A stretch of 64,000 nt of DNA from assembly GCA_946965045.2 (NCBI GenBank), contig OX337235.1, positions 3,295,928 to 3,359,927 of the forward strand, in the 5' to 3' direction. The notes beneath the pieces were generated by a model. That model worked only from the letters and a program-made list of their open reading frames with translations, had not been told where the DNA came from and did not search any database. The number at the start of each line of letters is the position of its first letter. Positions within the stretch are counted from its first letter, which is position 1. Shown piece after piece: positions 10,830-20,284 of this stretch. The position numbers were made by a program, and so were the translations under genes. The DNA comes from Epithemia pelagica. Lineage: Eukaryota; Bacillariophyta; Bacillariophyceae; Surirellales; Surirellaceae.

Positions 10830-10865
10830 CCGCCTCACCAATATGGAGGGGAAATAATGGCGAAT
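10830..10865 (-). repeat. Right arm of the 36-bp inverted repeat
   Basis: Exact reverse complement of 1190-1225. It lies about 610 bp upstream of the LPMO-like ATG and 407 bp downstream of copia element 1. Function is unknown; a shared promoter motif or the remnant of a small inverted-repeat element are both possible. Confidence 0.8.
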
Positions 10866-11008
10866 CTGCGGGGTTCTAGTGACCACACGATCGGAATGCT
10901 TTTCGATTTTCAAAATATCCCGTGAAAATTTCAAGGAGAGTGCAAGAGCAAAAAGTCTTTGGAGGCTTAACAAGAAATTTTATCATTGTTCGTAGTTCGT
11001 GCGTAATA

Positions 11009-11062
11009 GCTGAAGACTCCGCCTTTCACTCGTTAGTTCGCTGAAGACTCCGCCTTTCACTC
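11009..11062 (+). promoter_or_regulatory. Two direct copies of a 22-bp motif, possible promoter element
   Basis: The motif GCTGAAGACTCCGCCTTTCA, followed by CTC, occurs at 11009-11031 and again at 11040-11062, a 31-bp period. It lies upstream of the LPMO-like gene. Assignment as a regulatory site is inference from position and duplication only. Confidence 0.35.
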
Positions 11063-11473
11063 TACTTAACAGCAGTACACTCTTACGAACTGATACTCCG
11101 GTTTCCCCAACGTGCTTGTACTCCAAAAACACACAGAACCTTTTCGAACGTCACAGTCACACTCACACCGCCACATTTTCGTTTTCCGCTTCCTTTCGAG
11201 TATGGTGTTTTGGTTGATTCCTCAAAATACATGTTGTCCATTGTCCATTACGCAACACATAAAAACCCATATTCTTGCGTAATGGACTGTCACACTCCTT
11301 TTTCGCGGAGTCGTCATGGTAACCTTCAAACGAATCGATAAGTCCGAAACCATCTGAAACTATCAAAACTCTCATGCTCCACATGTTCTCACAATTTCGA
11401 CTTTTGCTCAATTTGCAACCGTCGCACGCACCAAGAACCGTTCACTCGACTCTTCTCTTACGAAAACAGAATC

Positions 11474-13335
11474 ATGCGTCTCTCTACCTCCAGCTTCACC
11501 ATGGTGCTCACCGCTCTCCTGGGAACTGTGGATACGGTTCATGGCCATGGATACCTCAAGTCGCCTCGAAGCCGCAACTGGGTAGCCCATGAGGATGGTG
11601 TGAATGGACAGCAAGCCGGTCTACCACCCAGGGAGTACTGTCCGCATTGCCTCAATACAAATGCCGCGGAAGACTACATCGACCAGCAGCTCGTGTGTGG
11701 TGAATCTCCCTATGGAGAATACAACTGGAAGGGTTGGAAGGATTCCACGGGAGTTCGCATGGCTTGGAATTCACAAGCAACCTATGAGGAAGGAGATGTC
11801 ATTTCCATCGTTAGTTATCTTACCGCGCATCACAATGGACATTGTGAGGTCAAGGCCTGTGTACTCAAGGACCCCGTCAATGACTACCCGACTCAAGCCT
11901 GTTTTGATGCCAACCCACTCACCTTTGTCTCAGATCCATTGACCGGCATGCCCAAGGATAACAACTACGAACATCGAGGATATTACTCTGGTGGTTTAAA
12001 CGGCCCGAGAAAAGAGTTTGAAATGTACTTCAAGTTGCCCGACAATGTCAAGGGCGATCACGTTCTTCTGCAGTGGTAAGTTGGTCGTCCCGTTACCAAC
12101 GTTCATTTTTGGTTGCTCCCAAGACCGTTCTCTTACCCCAATGTTTCATGGTGATTTTTCTTTTCAGGCGCTACATTACCGCGAATTCTTGTTCTCCTCC
12201 TGGTTATTCGGAATACTTTAACGATTATTCTCTTCCGAGTAACTTTTGGAATCCTGGTCTTGGTTTGTGCAATCCCCCTTACCCACAGGATGGAAGTCGT
12301 AATTCGGTCCACCCAGAACAGTTCTTCAATTGTGCCGAAGGTATGCTGAATGATTGGATGTCTTCTTCATCTCTTCCAGGACAATGTGCTAACTGACATT
12401 TCTGTGCTTTTGTTTTGGTAGTCACCATTTTGAACGCATCACCCACCGTTTCGCCGGCGCCCACCACGAGTCCCACCACACCGGCTCCAACAATTTTCAT
12501 GGAGCCAACGGATTCTCCGAATTGTCAACCAAAGGTCTGGAATGAATGTACGGAGCAGGATGGCTGTTGTGGAGATTTAGTGTGTGTTAAAACGAGTCCT
12601 GACTCTGACTATCGGCAATGTCAACCTGCCGGGTCACCAACTCGAGCCCCGGTACCCTCGACTCCTCGCCCCACACCGAATCCCACGGCACCCACTCCTC
12701 CGACTCCTCGCCCCACGCCCCGTCCCACGGCACCCACTCCTCCTACACAACAGCGACAAGGAGGAGGCGGAGGCGGAAGCGGAGATCCTTGTTGCACGCA
12801 TGATTGGAAAACTTGTGCTAATTGGTGCGGAAGTTCTGAATCGGACTGCAAGGCTTGCAGTAACGAGGTGTTTTGGTTGTACGATGGTCTCCCTGATGTG
12901 AACACGTGCTTGCCGCGTTGGGAAATGGGCTGTACCCAGAACTCTGATTGCTGTTATGGAATGGTATGCACCGAGTGGAAACAGTGCCAATACTATGGTC
13001 GCCCCACACCGAATCCCACGCTACCCACTCCTCCGACTCCTCGCCCCACGCCCCGTCCCACGGCACCCTCTCCTCCTACACAACAGCGACAAGGAGGAGG
13101 CGGAGGCGGAAGCGGAGATCCTTGTTGCACGCATGATTGGAAAACTTGTGCTAATTGGTGCGGAAGTTCTGAATCGGACTGCAAGGCTTGCAGTAACGAG
13201 GTGTTTTGGTTGTACGATGGTCTCCCTGATGTGAACACGTGCTTGCCGCGTTGGGAAATGGGCTGTACCCAGAACTCTGATTGCTGTTATGGAATGGTAT
13301 GCACCGAGTGGAAACAGTGCCAATACTATGGTTGA
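11474..13335 (+). CDS. Secreted LPMO-like (chitin-binding type-4) protein with Cys-rich modules
   Basis: Three exons are read as 11474-12075, 12168-12340 and 12422-13335 (562 aa), with GT-AG introns of 92 and 81 bp that restore the frame. A signal peptide (residues 1-24) would be cleaved to leave His25 at the new N-terminus (HGYLKSP), the first ligand of the copper histidine brace of lytic polysaccharide monooxygenases; AHHNGH (118-123) offers the second. LQWRY...C.PPGY across intron 1 also fits the family. A Pro/Thr linker follows, with one short Cys-rich motif (CCGDLVC) and then two near-identical copies of a module of about 75 residues with some 14 Cys. The protein is probably extracellular and acts oxidatively on chitin or another glycan; substrate is not readable. 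The Cys-rich modules may bind carbohydrate (inference). Confidence 0.85.
12667..13332 (+). repeat. 333-bp tandem duplication inside the LPMO-like gene
   Basis: Unit 1 (12667-12999) and unit 2 (13000-13332) differ at only about three bases, all in the Pro/Thr linker. Each encodes linker, a Gly run and one Cys-rich module (111 codons), so the reading frame is kept. The near identity points to a recent duplication or to gene conversion. Confidence 0.92.
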
Positions 13336-13670
13336 ACGTTCCATTCAAAACGGTCACTGGCTGCTGTGAAATACAGTTCCGTCGAGAAGGGATTGCGTGG
13401 CCTTGTGTGGTGTTGATGAACTTTGCCTGAGAATAGATATATACGAAATTAGTTTACAAGTGAAAAGAACTTGTGCCATGGATGCTCCATCAACTATCCC
13501 GAGTGGCATGCACGTACCACAGAGTTGTCGTAGGGATGCGCAGTTGGGCGGAATAAAAGAACTTGACATCTTTCCCACCTTATTCGCCTGGCCGTACTTT
13601 ACGGTCGATCGCTCTATCGAGGCTTACTCAGTGTCTTTTTTCTTTCGCCTTCATGGTCTACTTGCTATTG
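13336..13670. other. Spacer between two convergent genes
   Basis: This 335-bp stretch separates the 3' ends of the LPMO-like gene (plus) and the aminodeoxychorismate synthase gene (minus). It should contain both 3' UTRs. I see nothing else in it. Confidence 0.5.
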
Positions 13671-16600
13671 CTATGGGTTGTCACGTAAACGCTGGGCCCA
13701 TATTTGTACAGCTCGCGTGACGGCACGAGCCTTGAGCATCATTTCGTCGTATTCGTCCTGCTTGTCGCTCAAGACGGTAATGGCCCCTCCTGCTCCAACG
13801 TTCACGCTCCATCCATACCGATCACAATCACAACTGCGATTCTCCTCTTTATGCTCGATGACTCCTTCCCGTGAAGGACATGATGAATGGGACTTACCGT
13901 CTTCGTCCCAAGCGGGTGTCAAAACTGCTGTCCGAATAACCTTGTTCATATCAATAGCACCATTGACACTAATATATCCTAGGGCGCCAGAGTAGGGGCC
14001 TCGAGGGGCACCTTCTTCCAAGTCATGCAATAAGGCCATGGTTCGCACTTTGGGGGCACCCGTCATGCTTCCTCCTGGAAAGCAAGCGGTCAAGACGTCA
14101 ACCGTGGAGTCACTCTCTTCCCGCTCATTTTTGTCGTCAATGTCCAATGCAAATGTTCCTCGAATCGTAGAGACCATTTGATGCACTGTTGCGTACGTTT
14201 CAATATCCATAAGCTTGGCAACATGGACGGATCCAACTTGACAGACACGACTCAGATCGTTCCGCAACAAATCCACAATCATGAGATTTTCGGCTCGGTC
14301 CTTTTCCGAACAGTGCAAGGCCTTGGCTCGTTCGTGGTCAAGTTTGGCAAAACGCTCCTGTGCAAGCGCACTCGCATTGTCGGGAGCCACAATGCGAGCT
14401 ACGGTACCCTTGATGGGTTTTGCTTCCACTTGAAATTCTTGTTTGGACCACTGAGCACCAGCATCCATATTGTCGCTTCTCGCCATGGGTACAACCGAGA
14501 TAAATCGTTCCGGAGACGAGCAGCAAATGGACAAGGCAGAGCCAGTACTCGGCGATCCATTGTCGTTGTCAGCATTGCTGTTCCAGTCCAAAAATGCCGA
14601 AAAAGGAGCCGGATTTTGCTGTCGAAGTACATGGTACAGGTCCAGTGCACTGCTGGTCGTCTGGGACTCTGTTTGTGCTGGACGACTTGTCCCTGTAGAT
14701 GAATCCACTTTTACAGTGCCTTCCAACTGGTTTGTGAGGCATAATTCGTAGGATTCTCCATCGTAAATGTGTTTCATACACATTTCAAAATTGTCATAAT
14801 ATCGTTCCCGTGATCGCTTTGGGACAAACGTGAGAATCTCATCATCGTTCGGTTCCTTGTCGTGTGTCAGTGTCTCACGCATTGGTGTTCCGCTGTCATT
14901 CACCAAATTTGTAGGGGAATGGTCTTGCCGATCCGATCGAGATTCAACCCAGTGCTGCATACGAGCTGATGTTTCCTGCATCCACTGGATCATTTCACCT
15001 TCTCCACGAGTTGAATCGTGTTCCTCATCCTCGGTGCCCGGATGTGAGACGACTACGACACCCACCAAATACCACTCTTGCGTTTCATGATGATAGACAA
15101 ACGACTGATCGGCAAACCCAAAGGCGGCCGTTGGAATTTGCCGATCCGGCGTAATGGGAGGTTTCGTTGGGTTGGCTGTGAGAGTGTCGGGGTTAGTGTC
15201 TCCTGGAGTGGTATTCTCCATGTCGTCATGCATGGTTGGAATCGAGCCATGCTCCTGAGACGCCCACAGTTGTTCGGTAATGTGACGAACTTCGTATCCC
15301 AAATATCCGACATGACCTCCTCGATAGGCAAAGGGCAATTTCGTTTGGACCTGTGATGGCGACAGTGGTTGGACGTTCCAGGACCAACGACCCGGTTGTA
15401 AAGGAGGAGAGTGGTTCTCCGTCTCGCGCGTATCGTGTACTGGTTCGGATTCCGGATCTTCCCTGGCAACCGCCTCGACCCAGTGGACCTCTTGGGTGGG
15501 ATGACAATGCTGCGATTGCAAGTACTCCACAATGTCCTGATCTGGATCGTGTCGATAGGCCACACATCCCATTGTGGCAGTTTGTTCGCAGTGGTTGGGA
15601 CGGGGATTCCCCTCGTTTGGAGGTTGCTGCTGCGGCGGAGCGGCAGGGTCCAATGCCGGGGGATGAGTGCAGTGTTCGGGTTGGTCGTCATCCTTCTCCT
15701 TGTAGGGTTGCCACCACCATTCATGAATGCCCCGCAACTGCTTTGGTTTTTCCACACCCCAGTATTCCACTCGACGTTGTCGTGGACCAAAGTGTCCCAA
15801 AATACTAATGGTCGTCGTCGTGGAGGCCTTTGTCTCGTGTTGCGTGACATCGACTGGATCGTCCTTCTTGTCCTTGTCCGTGTAGGAGGCTTCATCCAGC
15901 CAAAAGTAATACCTCGCATCCCTCTTGTCGTTGTTGTTGTCCTTGTGCTTGGCATGAGAGTTGTCCACCATTATTATATCATTCATGACATGTTGGGGAC
16001 GCAACCAGTGATTGGTACCCAAGGACACCACCTTGTGGACATAGACTTGGTATCGAGGAGACGGAGCGGTGCGATTATTCTGTGGTTCTGGTGGGTTGGT
16101 CGTGGTGGTCGAGTTGTTGTTGTTGGTGGTGGTGGTCGGTGACAGAGTCGGTGGAGGATGCGCTTGGACTCGTTGTCTGTTTCTGACTTGTTGTTGTTGT
16201 TGTCGTTGTTGTTTGTAGTCGTGACAAATGTGACAAAATCGTTCCAACAGGGCCTTGCCCTGCGGTTGGGATCCAATGGATTCGGGATGAAATTGGACTC
16301 CATAATGAGGATACTGGACATGTTGCAGGGCCATGACCACAGGAGTCGTATTGTCGTCGTCCTCCCAAGTGTCCGAGGCCGCAAAGGCTGTCGGAACAAT
16401 GGGCAAATCCGCAGTACTTCCACTACCATGGGAGGTGGGCCAAACCACTTGCAGGGAATGATACCGCGTGACATTGTAACTTGGAGGTGGTGGTACGAAA
16501 CATGTCTCATTCCAGGATCCTGGAAGAGAAGGAAACAAGGAGGGTGCCACGCAGTGTGCTTGTGTTCGTGGCGTGGCGTCCCTGTCATTCCAACTAGTAC

Positions 16601-17615
16601 TGGTCGTCGGAAACTCGACGGGATGGACTTGTCCATGGCGGGGTTGGGGTGCGGGGACACAGTCGGCCCCATACACGACCCCCATGATTTGATGACCCAA
16701 ACACACACCCAAAATGGGCAATTGGGGATTGTGAACCATGGCCGAGTGGGCCAAGTGACACATGGTATCGTGGGCATGTCCTGGACCAGGTGACACGACA
16801 ATGCCATCCCAATCGTCATTGTCGTTTGATAGTAATTGTAGCACGTCGGTCCAGTGCGTCGCACAATCGGCGGCCAGGACGGTCGGAGGACGCGTGCAGA
16901 CTTGTCCCAACAAATCCACCAAATTGTACGTAAAGGAATCGTAATGATCAATCACCAACAAGTTCAAGTCCAACGTGTCGTCGTCCGTGCTCGTGTTGTT
17001 GTTAGTGTTGGTGGTGGCGGCGGAGAGGGTCGTATCGGCATGGTTGTTGTGGTTGTGGTTGTGGTTGTCGTCGTCTCGAGCAGTGTGAGTAGGGATCGAC
17101 CAGACTGTAGGACGAACAGGAGTACTGGCGGTGGTTGCTATGACACTACTGGTGGTTGTTGCTGTGGTGGTGTGATTGTAGAATGGAGGGTCCACTCCAA
17201 ATGTCGTTGTTGTCGTCGTCGTTTGCTGCAACGACCAACCACGACCAACACCATGGCGACGACCGTCGTCATTTCGATCGTCACTCATGGTTGTTGTTGG
17301 CGTTTGGTGGTGGTGGCGATTCTTATTCCACCTGGGGTGGTGCTGAAAGGACAACCAAGCGGATTGGGTCCAGGAGTAACAGGTAGGAATCCATGTCGTA
17401 GCAATGAGTCGAACGAGCAACCAAAACGGAGGAACATGATATCGTTGTCGTCGTAAGAGTAGACCCGGCCGTCGGATGGTACATGTCAGGATCCTCCTCC
17501 TGGTTGTCGTTGTCGTCGTTTGTCTTGCACTGATTGTTGTCGTTGGACTGCGACAATGATACCCACTCCTTGTCCTTGTATCATGACTCGTTGCCGCCGC
17601 CGCCGACGACGACAT
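13671..17615 (-). CDS. Fused aminodeoxychorismate synthase (PabA-PabB), folate pathway
   Basis: A 1314-codon ORF starts at ATG 17615. The first 230 residues are low-complexity (Thr, Asn, His) with one hydrophobic stretch near residues 60-75 and could hold organelle targeting, although no clear ASAFAP motif is seen. A class-I glutamine amidotransferase follows (YDSFTYNL, SPGPG), with catalytic C305 (GVCLGHQ), H443 and E445 (FHPES). After a long variable linker comes the chorismate-binding domain, with PIKGT (K1069), DLLRNDLSRV and PGGSMTGAPK, ending in GGAIT...DE. The Lys in PIKGT is the residue that separates aminodeoxychorismate synthase from anthranilate synthase (PIAGT). The enzyme makes 4-amino-4-deoxychorismate from chorismate and glutamine for p-aminobenzoate and folate. 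No intron is evident. Fungal, plant and apicomplexan enzymes have the same fusion order. Confidence 0.92.
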   Translation of the reverse strand: MSSSAAAATSHDTRTRSGYHCRSPTTTISARQTTTTTTRRRILTCTIRRPGLLLRRQRYHVPPFWLLVRLIATTWIPTCYSWTQSAWLSFQHHPRWNKNRHHHQTPTTTMSDDRNDDGRRHGVGRGWSLQQTTTTTTTFGVDPPFYNHTTTATTTSSVIATTASTPVRPTVWSIPTHTARDDDNHNHNHNNHADTTLSAATTNTNNNTSTDDDTLDLNLLVIDHYDSFTYNLVDLLGQVCTRPPTVLAADCATHWTDVLQLLSNDNDDWDGIVVSPGPGHAHDTMCHLAHSAMVHNPQLPILGVCLGHQIMGVVYGADCVPAPQPRHGQVHPVEFPTTSTSWNDRDATPRTQAHCVAPSLFPSLPGSWNETCFVPPPPSYNVTRYHSLQVVWPTSHGSGSTADLPIVPTAFAASDTWEDDDNTTPVVMALQHVQYPHYGVQFHPESIGSQPQGKALLERFCHICHDYKQQRQQQQQVRNRQRVQAHPPPTLSPTTTTNNNNSTTTTNPPEPQNNRTAPSPRYQVYVHKVVSLGTNHWLRPQHVMNDIIMVDNSHAKHKDNNNDKRDARYYFWLDEASYTDKDKKDDPVDVTQHETKASTTTTISILGHFGPRQRRVEYWGVEKPKQLRGIHEWWWQPYKEKDDDQPEHCTHPPALDPAAPPQQQPPNEGNPRPNHCEQTATMGCVAYRHDPDQDIVEYLQSQHCHPTQEVHWVEAVAREDPESEPVHDTRETENHSPPLQPGRWSWNVQPLSPSQVQTKLPFAYRGGHVGYLGYEVRHITEQLWASQEHGSIPTMHDDMENTTPGDTNPDTLTANPTKPPITPDRQIPTAAFGFADQSFVYHHETQEWYLVGVVVVSHPGTEDEEHDSTRGEGEMIQWMQETSARMQHWVESRSDRQDHSPTNLVNDSGTPMRETLTHDKEPNDDEILTFVPKRSRERYYDNFEMCMKHIYDGESYELCLTNQLEGTVKVDSSTGTSRPAQTESQTTSSALDLYHVLRQQNPAPFSAFLDWNSNADNDNGSPSTGSALSICCSSPERFISVVPMARSDNMDAGAQWSKQEFQVEAKPIKGTVARIVAPDNASALAQERFAKLDHERAKALHCSEKDRAENLMIVDLLRNDLSRVCQVGSVHVAKLMDIETYATVHQMVSTIRGTFALDIDDKNEREESDSTVDVLTACFPGGSMTGAPKVRTMALLHDLEEGAPRGPYSGALGYISVNGAIDMNKVIRTAVLTPAWDEDGKSHSSCPSREGVIEHKEENRSCDCDRYGWSVNVGAGGAITVLSDKQDEYDEMMLKARAVTRAVQIWAQRLRDNP

Positions 17616-18287
17616 GCTGTCGGAAGCACGTTTCTCTCGTATTGGAACACAAATGAGCCGTGGAAGATGATGGAACTGTATTGTAGAATATTGTAGAGTG
17701 CTCTCGTTGGTCCTTGTCGTGCGTTCACAGTTCTATATCATGATGATCTTTCTCTTGCCATCATCCGACATGTCCGTACGGAGAGAGAAAAATGGTGTGG
17801 GTTCCATCATTGTGTGTCTGTCTGAGGATGGATCTGTGATGGACGTGCGACAAAAGAACCGGAACGTGCGCTTGGTTCCGTGGTGTTCGTTGTTTCCTAG
17901 ATGCGACCTTCATTCGCTTTGAGCTCGCTTCTATATTTTAGTGCGACCCATGGTCGCTCGTACACCACGTGGTGGTGTGAAAGATGTGTGGTCCTCCTCC
18001 CAAGATTTCTTGGCAGATCAAGCCGCGCGATCGGCAGCAGTTGTTCATCCGTGGTTTCTCGAGTGGCTCGTCATCACCGTCGTCTGTCGTCCTTGTTTTT
18101 CTCTTCTCTCTGCCTCTCTTGCTTGTGTTGGCTTTATTTCGATTGTGCGCGTGTGGATCCAAGGTCTCGATCTCTACAGTTTGGTAGAGGACCTTGTGGA
18201 GAAAGTAACACACAATCTGCTTCGTTTGGTTCCGGTACCTCACACACACACACACACCAACACACACTTATATATATACCGACCACC
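17616..18287. promoter_or_regulatory. Divergent promoter region between PabA-PabB and the elongase
   Basis: This 672-bp stretch lies between two divergently transcribed genes and probably holds both promoters and 5' UTRs. It includes a (CA)n microsatellite at about 18240-18258 directly before the elongase start. No further sites are assignable. Confidence 0.45.
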
Positions 18288-19724
18288 ATGACCACAACCA
18301 CAACACCAGTACCACCCGAACCACCCACGGGATGGGGCATTTGGCGTCCTTTCGTACCGGATAGTATCGATGGATTGCCCTTGGCCACATCCTTGTCGGA
18401 TTTGTGGACCGAGTTTCCCTATGATCGGATACCACCGGGTAGTGTCGGAACCTTGGTTCGACCCGAAGCCGTTCTGCAATCCATGATCTTGTTTGTTGTC
18501 AGTTTGCCCTTGTTGAAAGCTCTGGTTCAATGGCAAACACGAAAACAACCAGACTCAAGACAGTTGAGTACGACGCAAAATGGTCACTCGTCCAACAATC
18601 ACCACAGCGATTCCAAATCTTCATCAGCAAAGTCACAGTCCTCGTCGTCCGTTTCGTGGTTGCAAGTCGTGACGGCCATTCACAATTTCATTCTGGCCGT
18701 CTTTTCCTTGATTTGTGCCTACCAAACCTATGCGCTCACGGCCTGGCACGTGCAGCAGTACGGGGTGTGGAATACCTATTGCGATCCCCATCGCACCTTT
18801 TGGAATCAAGCTGGTATGGGACCTTGGAATGTCATTTTTTATCTCAGCAAATTTTACGAATTGGCCGATACCTGGTTGTTGTTACTGCGTCGCAAACCGG
18901 CCACCTTTTTGCAAGTCTATCATCATGCCATGATGATTGCCGCCATGTGGGGTGGTGTCGTGGCTCAAGCTCCCTGGCTCTTTATTGTCGTCGCCCTCAA
19001 TTCCGTCATTCATACCCTCATGTATACCTAGTACGTACACAATCACAGAATCACACGCACAATCACACACACAATCACACCCACACATAGTGTATCCTCG
19101 GTTCGTCAATCTCACACGCTCCAATGCTTTTCTCTCTCTTTCTCTCTTTTTTTTCTCTCTCTCTCTCTCTTTTGTGTATATGTGTGTGTGTTTGGCGGTG
19201 GTGTGTCTCGTGTCCGGTTCATTTTGCTTCTCTTTTTGGTTTGTCTCTTTGGTGTTTCTCGTCTGATTTTCCTGTCTAAATTCCCATGTGGTGATGAATG
19301 AATCAATCCTGTGACAACCACCCATGCTCCTCCTGACCGTGTCCCATGACGCTTGTGGATTCTCACCACCACCACCGCACTCGACTACAGTTTTTTGGTC
19401 AAGACGCTGTGGCCCAAAATGCACATTGCCTGGGCCAAATACTTGACCCTGGCCCAAATTGCCCAATTCTTTACCGGCATTTTCGTGTCCCTGCCCCATT
19501 ACTATGTCTATGCCCGAGCGCCTCATCTCTGTCCCTCCACCACCAGCAGTGGCATTTTTACCTTGGCCCTCTTTCATTTGTATGGTCTGAGTTTGATTGT
19601 CTTGTTTACCGCCTTTGCCCATCAAAAATACAACAAGCACCACAAGACTGCCAAACCATTGGACCAGACGAGTTCTACGCCCCATTCGAATCCCACCAAG
19701 ACCCCGAAATTACACAAATTATAA
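18288..19724 (+). CDS. ELO-family very-long-chain fatty acid elongase
   Basis: Two exons (18288-19030 and 19391-19724) give 358 aa; the junction TA|T restores Tyr in MYTYYFLVKTL, a conserved ELO stretch. Diagnostic motifs are KFYELADTW (KxxExxDT) and LQVYHHAMM, a variant of the HxxHH box with Gln in place of the first His, which also occurs in some algal elongases. Several hydrophobic segments agree with a multispanning ER protein. The reaction is the condensing step, malonyl-CoA plus acyl-CoA to 3-ketoacyl-CoA; chain length and unsaturation preference cannot be read. A Ser-rich insertion near residues 85-120 is not usual for the family. The start is the ATG in ACCACC-ATG; the frame is open upstream but without a better ATG. 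Confidence 0.9.
19031..19390 (+). other. 360-bp intron of the elongase gene with CA and CT runs
   Basis: Donor GTACGT and acceptor CTACAG fit a GT-AG intron. It contains (CACA)n-like repeats near 19040-19090 and a long CT-rich run near 19130-19180. It is three to four times longer than the other introns in the window, which suggests growth by microsatellite expansion. Confidence 0.85.
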
Positions 19725-19941
19725 ACTCCCAACGAAACGAACGACACGAACGAATGAAACGAAACGAAACGAAACGAATCCACCCCGTAGGTTGTTGTTG
19801 TTGTTGTTGTTGGACGAGGAAACCCACGACGATTGGTGCGAATCCATATCACAGAAGTAGTACGGCCTCCAAGCGAACAATATAGATCGAGAGGTGAAAG
19901 AGAGAAGGAGCCAAGCAAAGAGGAGTAATAGAAGGATGTAG

Positions 19942-19978
19942 AGGAGTAGGATCGAGGAGTACTCCTCTAGCTACTCCT
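19942..19978. repeat. Imperfect 37-bp palindrome
   Basis: AGGAGTAG-GATC-GAGGAGT is mirrored by ACTCCTC-TAG-CTACTCCT, giving an 18-19 bp stem with no loop and about three unpaired positions. It lies about 220 bp after the elongase stop and 300 bp before the methyltransferase start. A role in 3' end formation or as a binding site is only a guess. Confidence 0.6.
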
Positions 19979-20284
19979 AGCTGTCATCATTCCTTATGTA
20001 GTCTACCTAATCCGCGACTCCAAAGAACCGGGGATCGCTCCGCTACAACGGCTGATGGACAGACGAATGAGGTGCGAAAGATCCATCACCACACAGTGTT
20101 TGGAATTTCACTTGTCACAGAAAGATTTTGTGGTCGAGACACATCCATCACCCATATTGATTCGAACCATCCACGTTGTGGAGAATCGTCCATCTCGTGT
20201 GTCGCCAAACAGAAACGTGCCTTGTGTGTGTGGAGAGCGAGTGGCAACCACCACGGAGCCTCGTTTGGACGACCTGAAACCATC

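Larger units (their letters stand above)
10424..11473. other. Intergenic region upstream of the LPMO-like gene
   Basis: No gene is recognised. It contains the right arm of the inverted repeat (10830-10865) and a duplicated 22-bp motif (11009-11062) about 0.4 kb before the LPMO-like start codon. It probably includes the promoter of that gene. Confidence 0.5.

Noticed and set aside
15411-16142. Long frames opposite the PabA-PabB gene
   Set aside because: They are Val/Leu/Gly-rich shadows of Thr/Asp/His-rich codons on the minus strand; the minus strand has the complete enzyme motifs.
20011-20050. Possible tRNA-like stretch with GGGGATCGCTCC
   Set aside because: No cloverleaf with anticodon arm and matching acceptor stem could be drawn.
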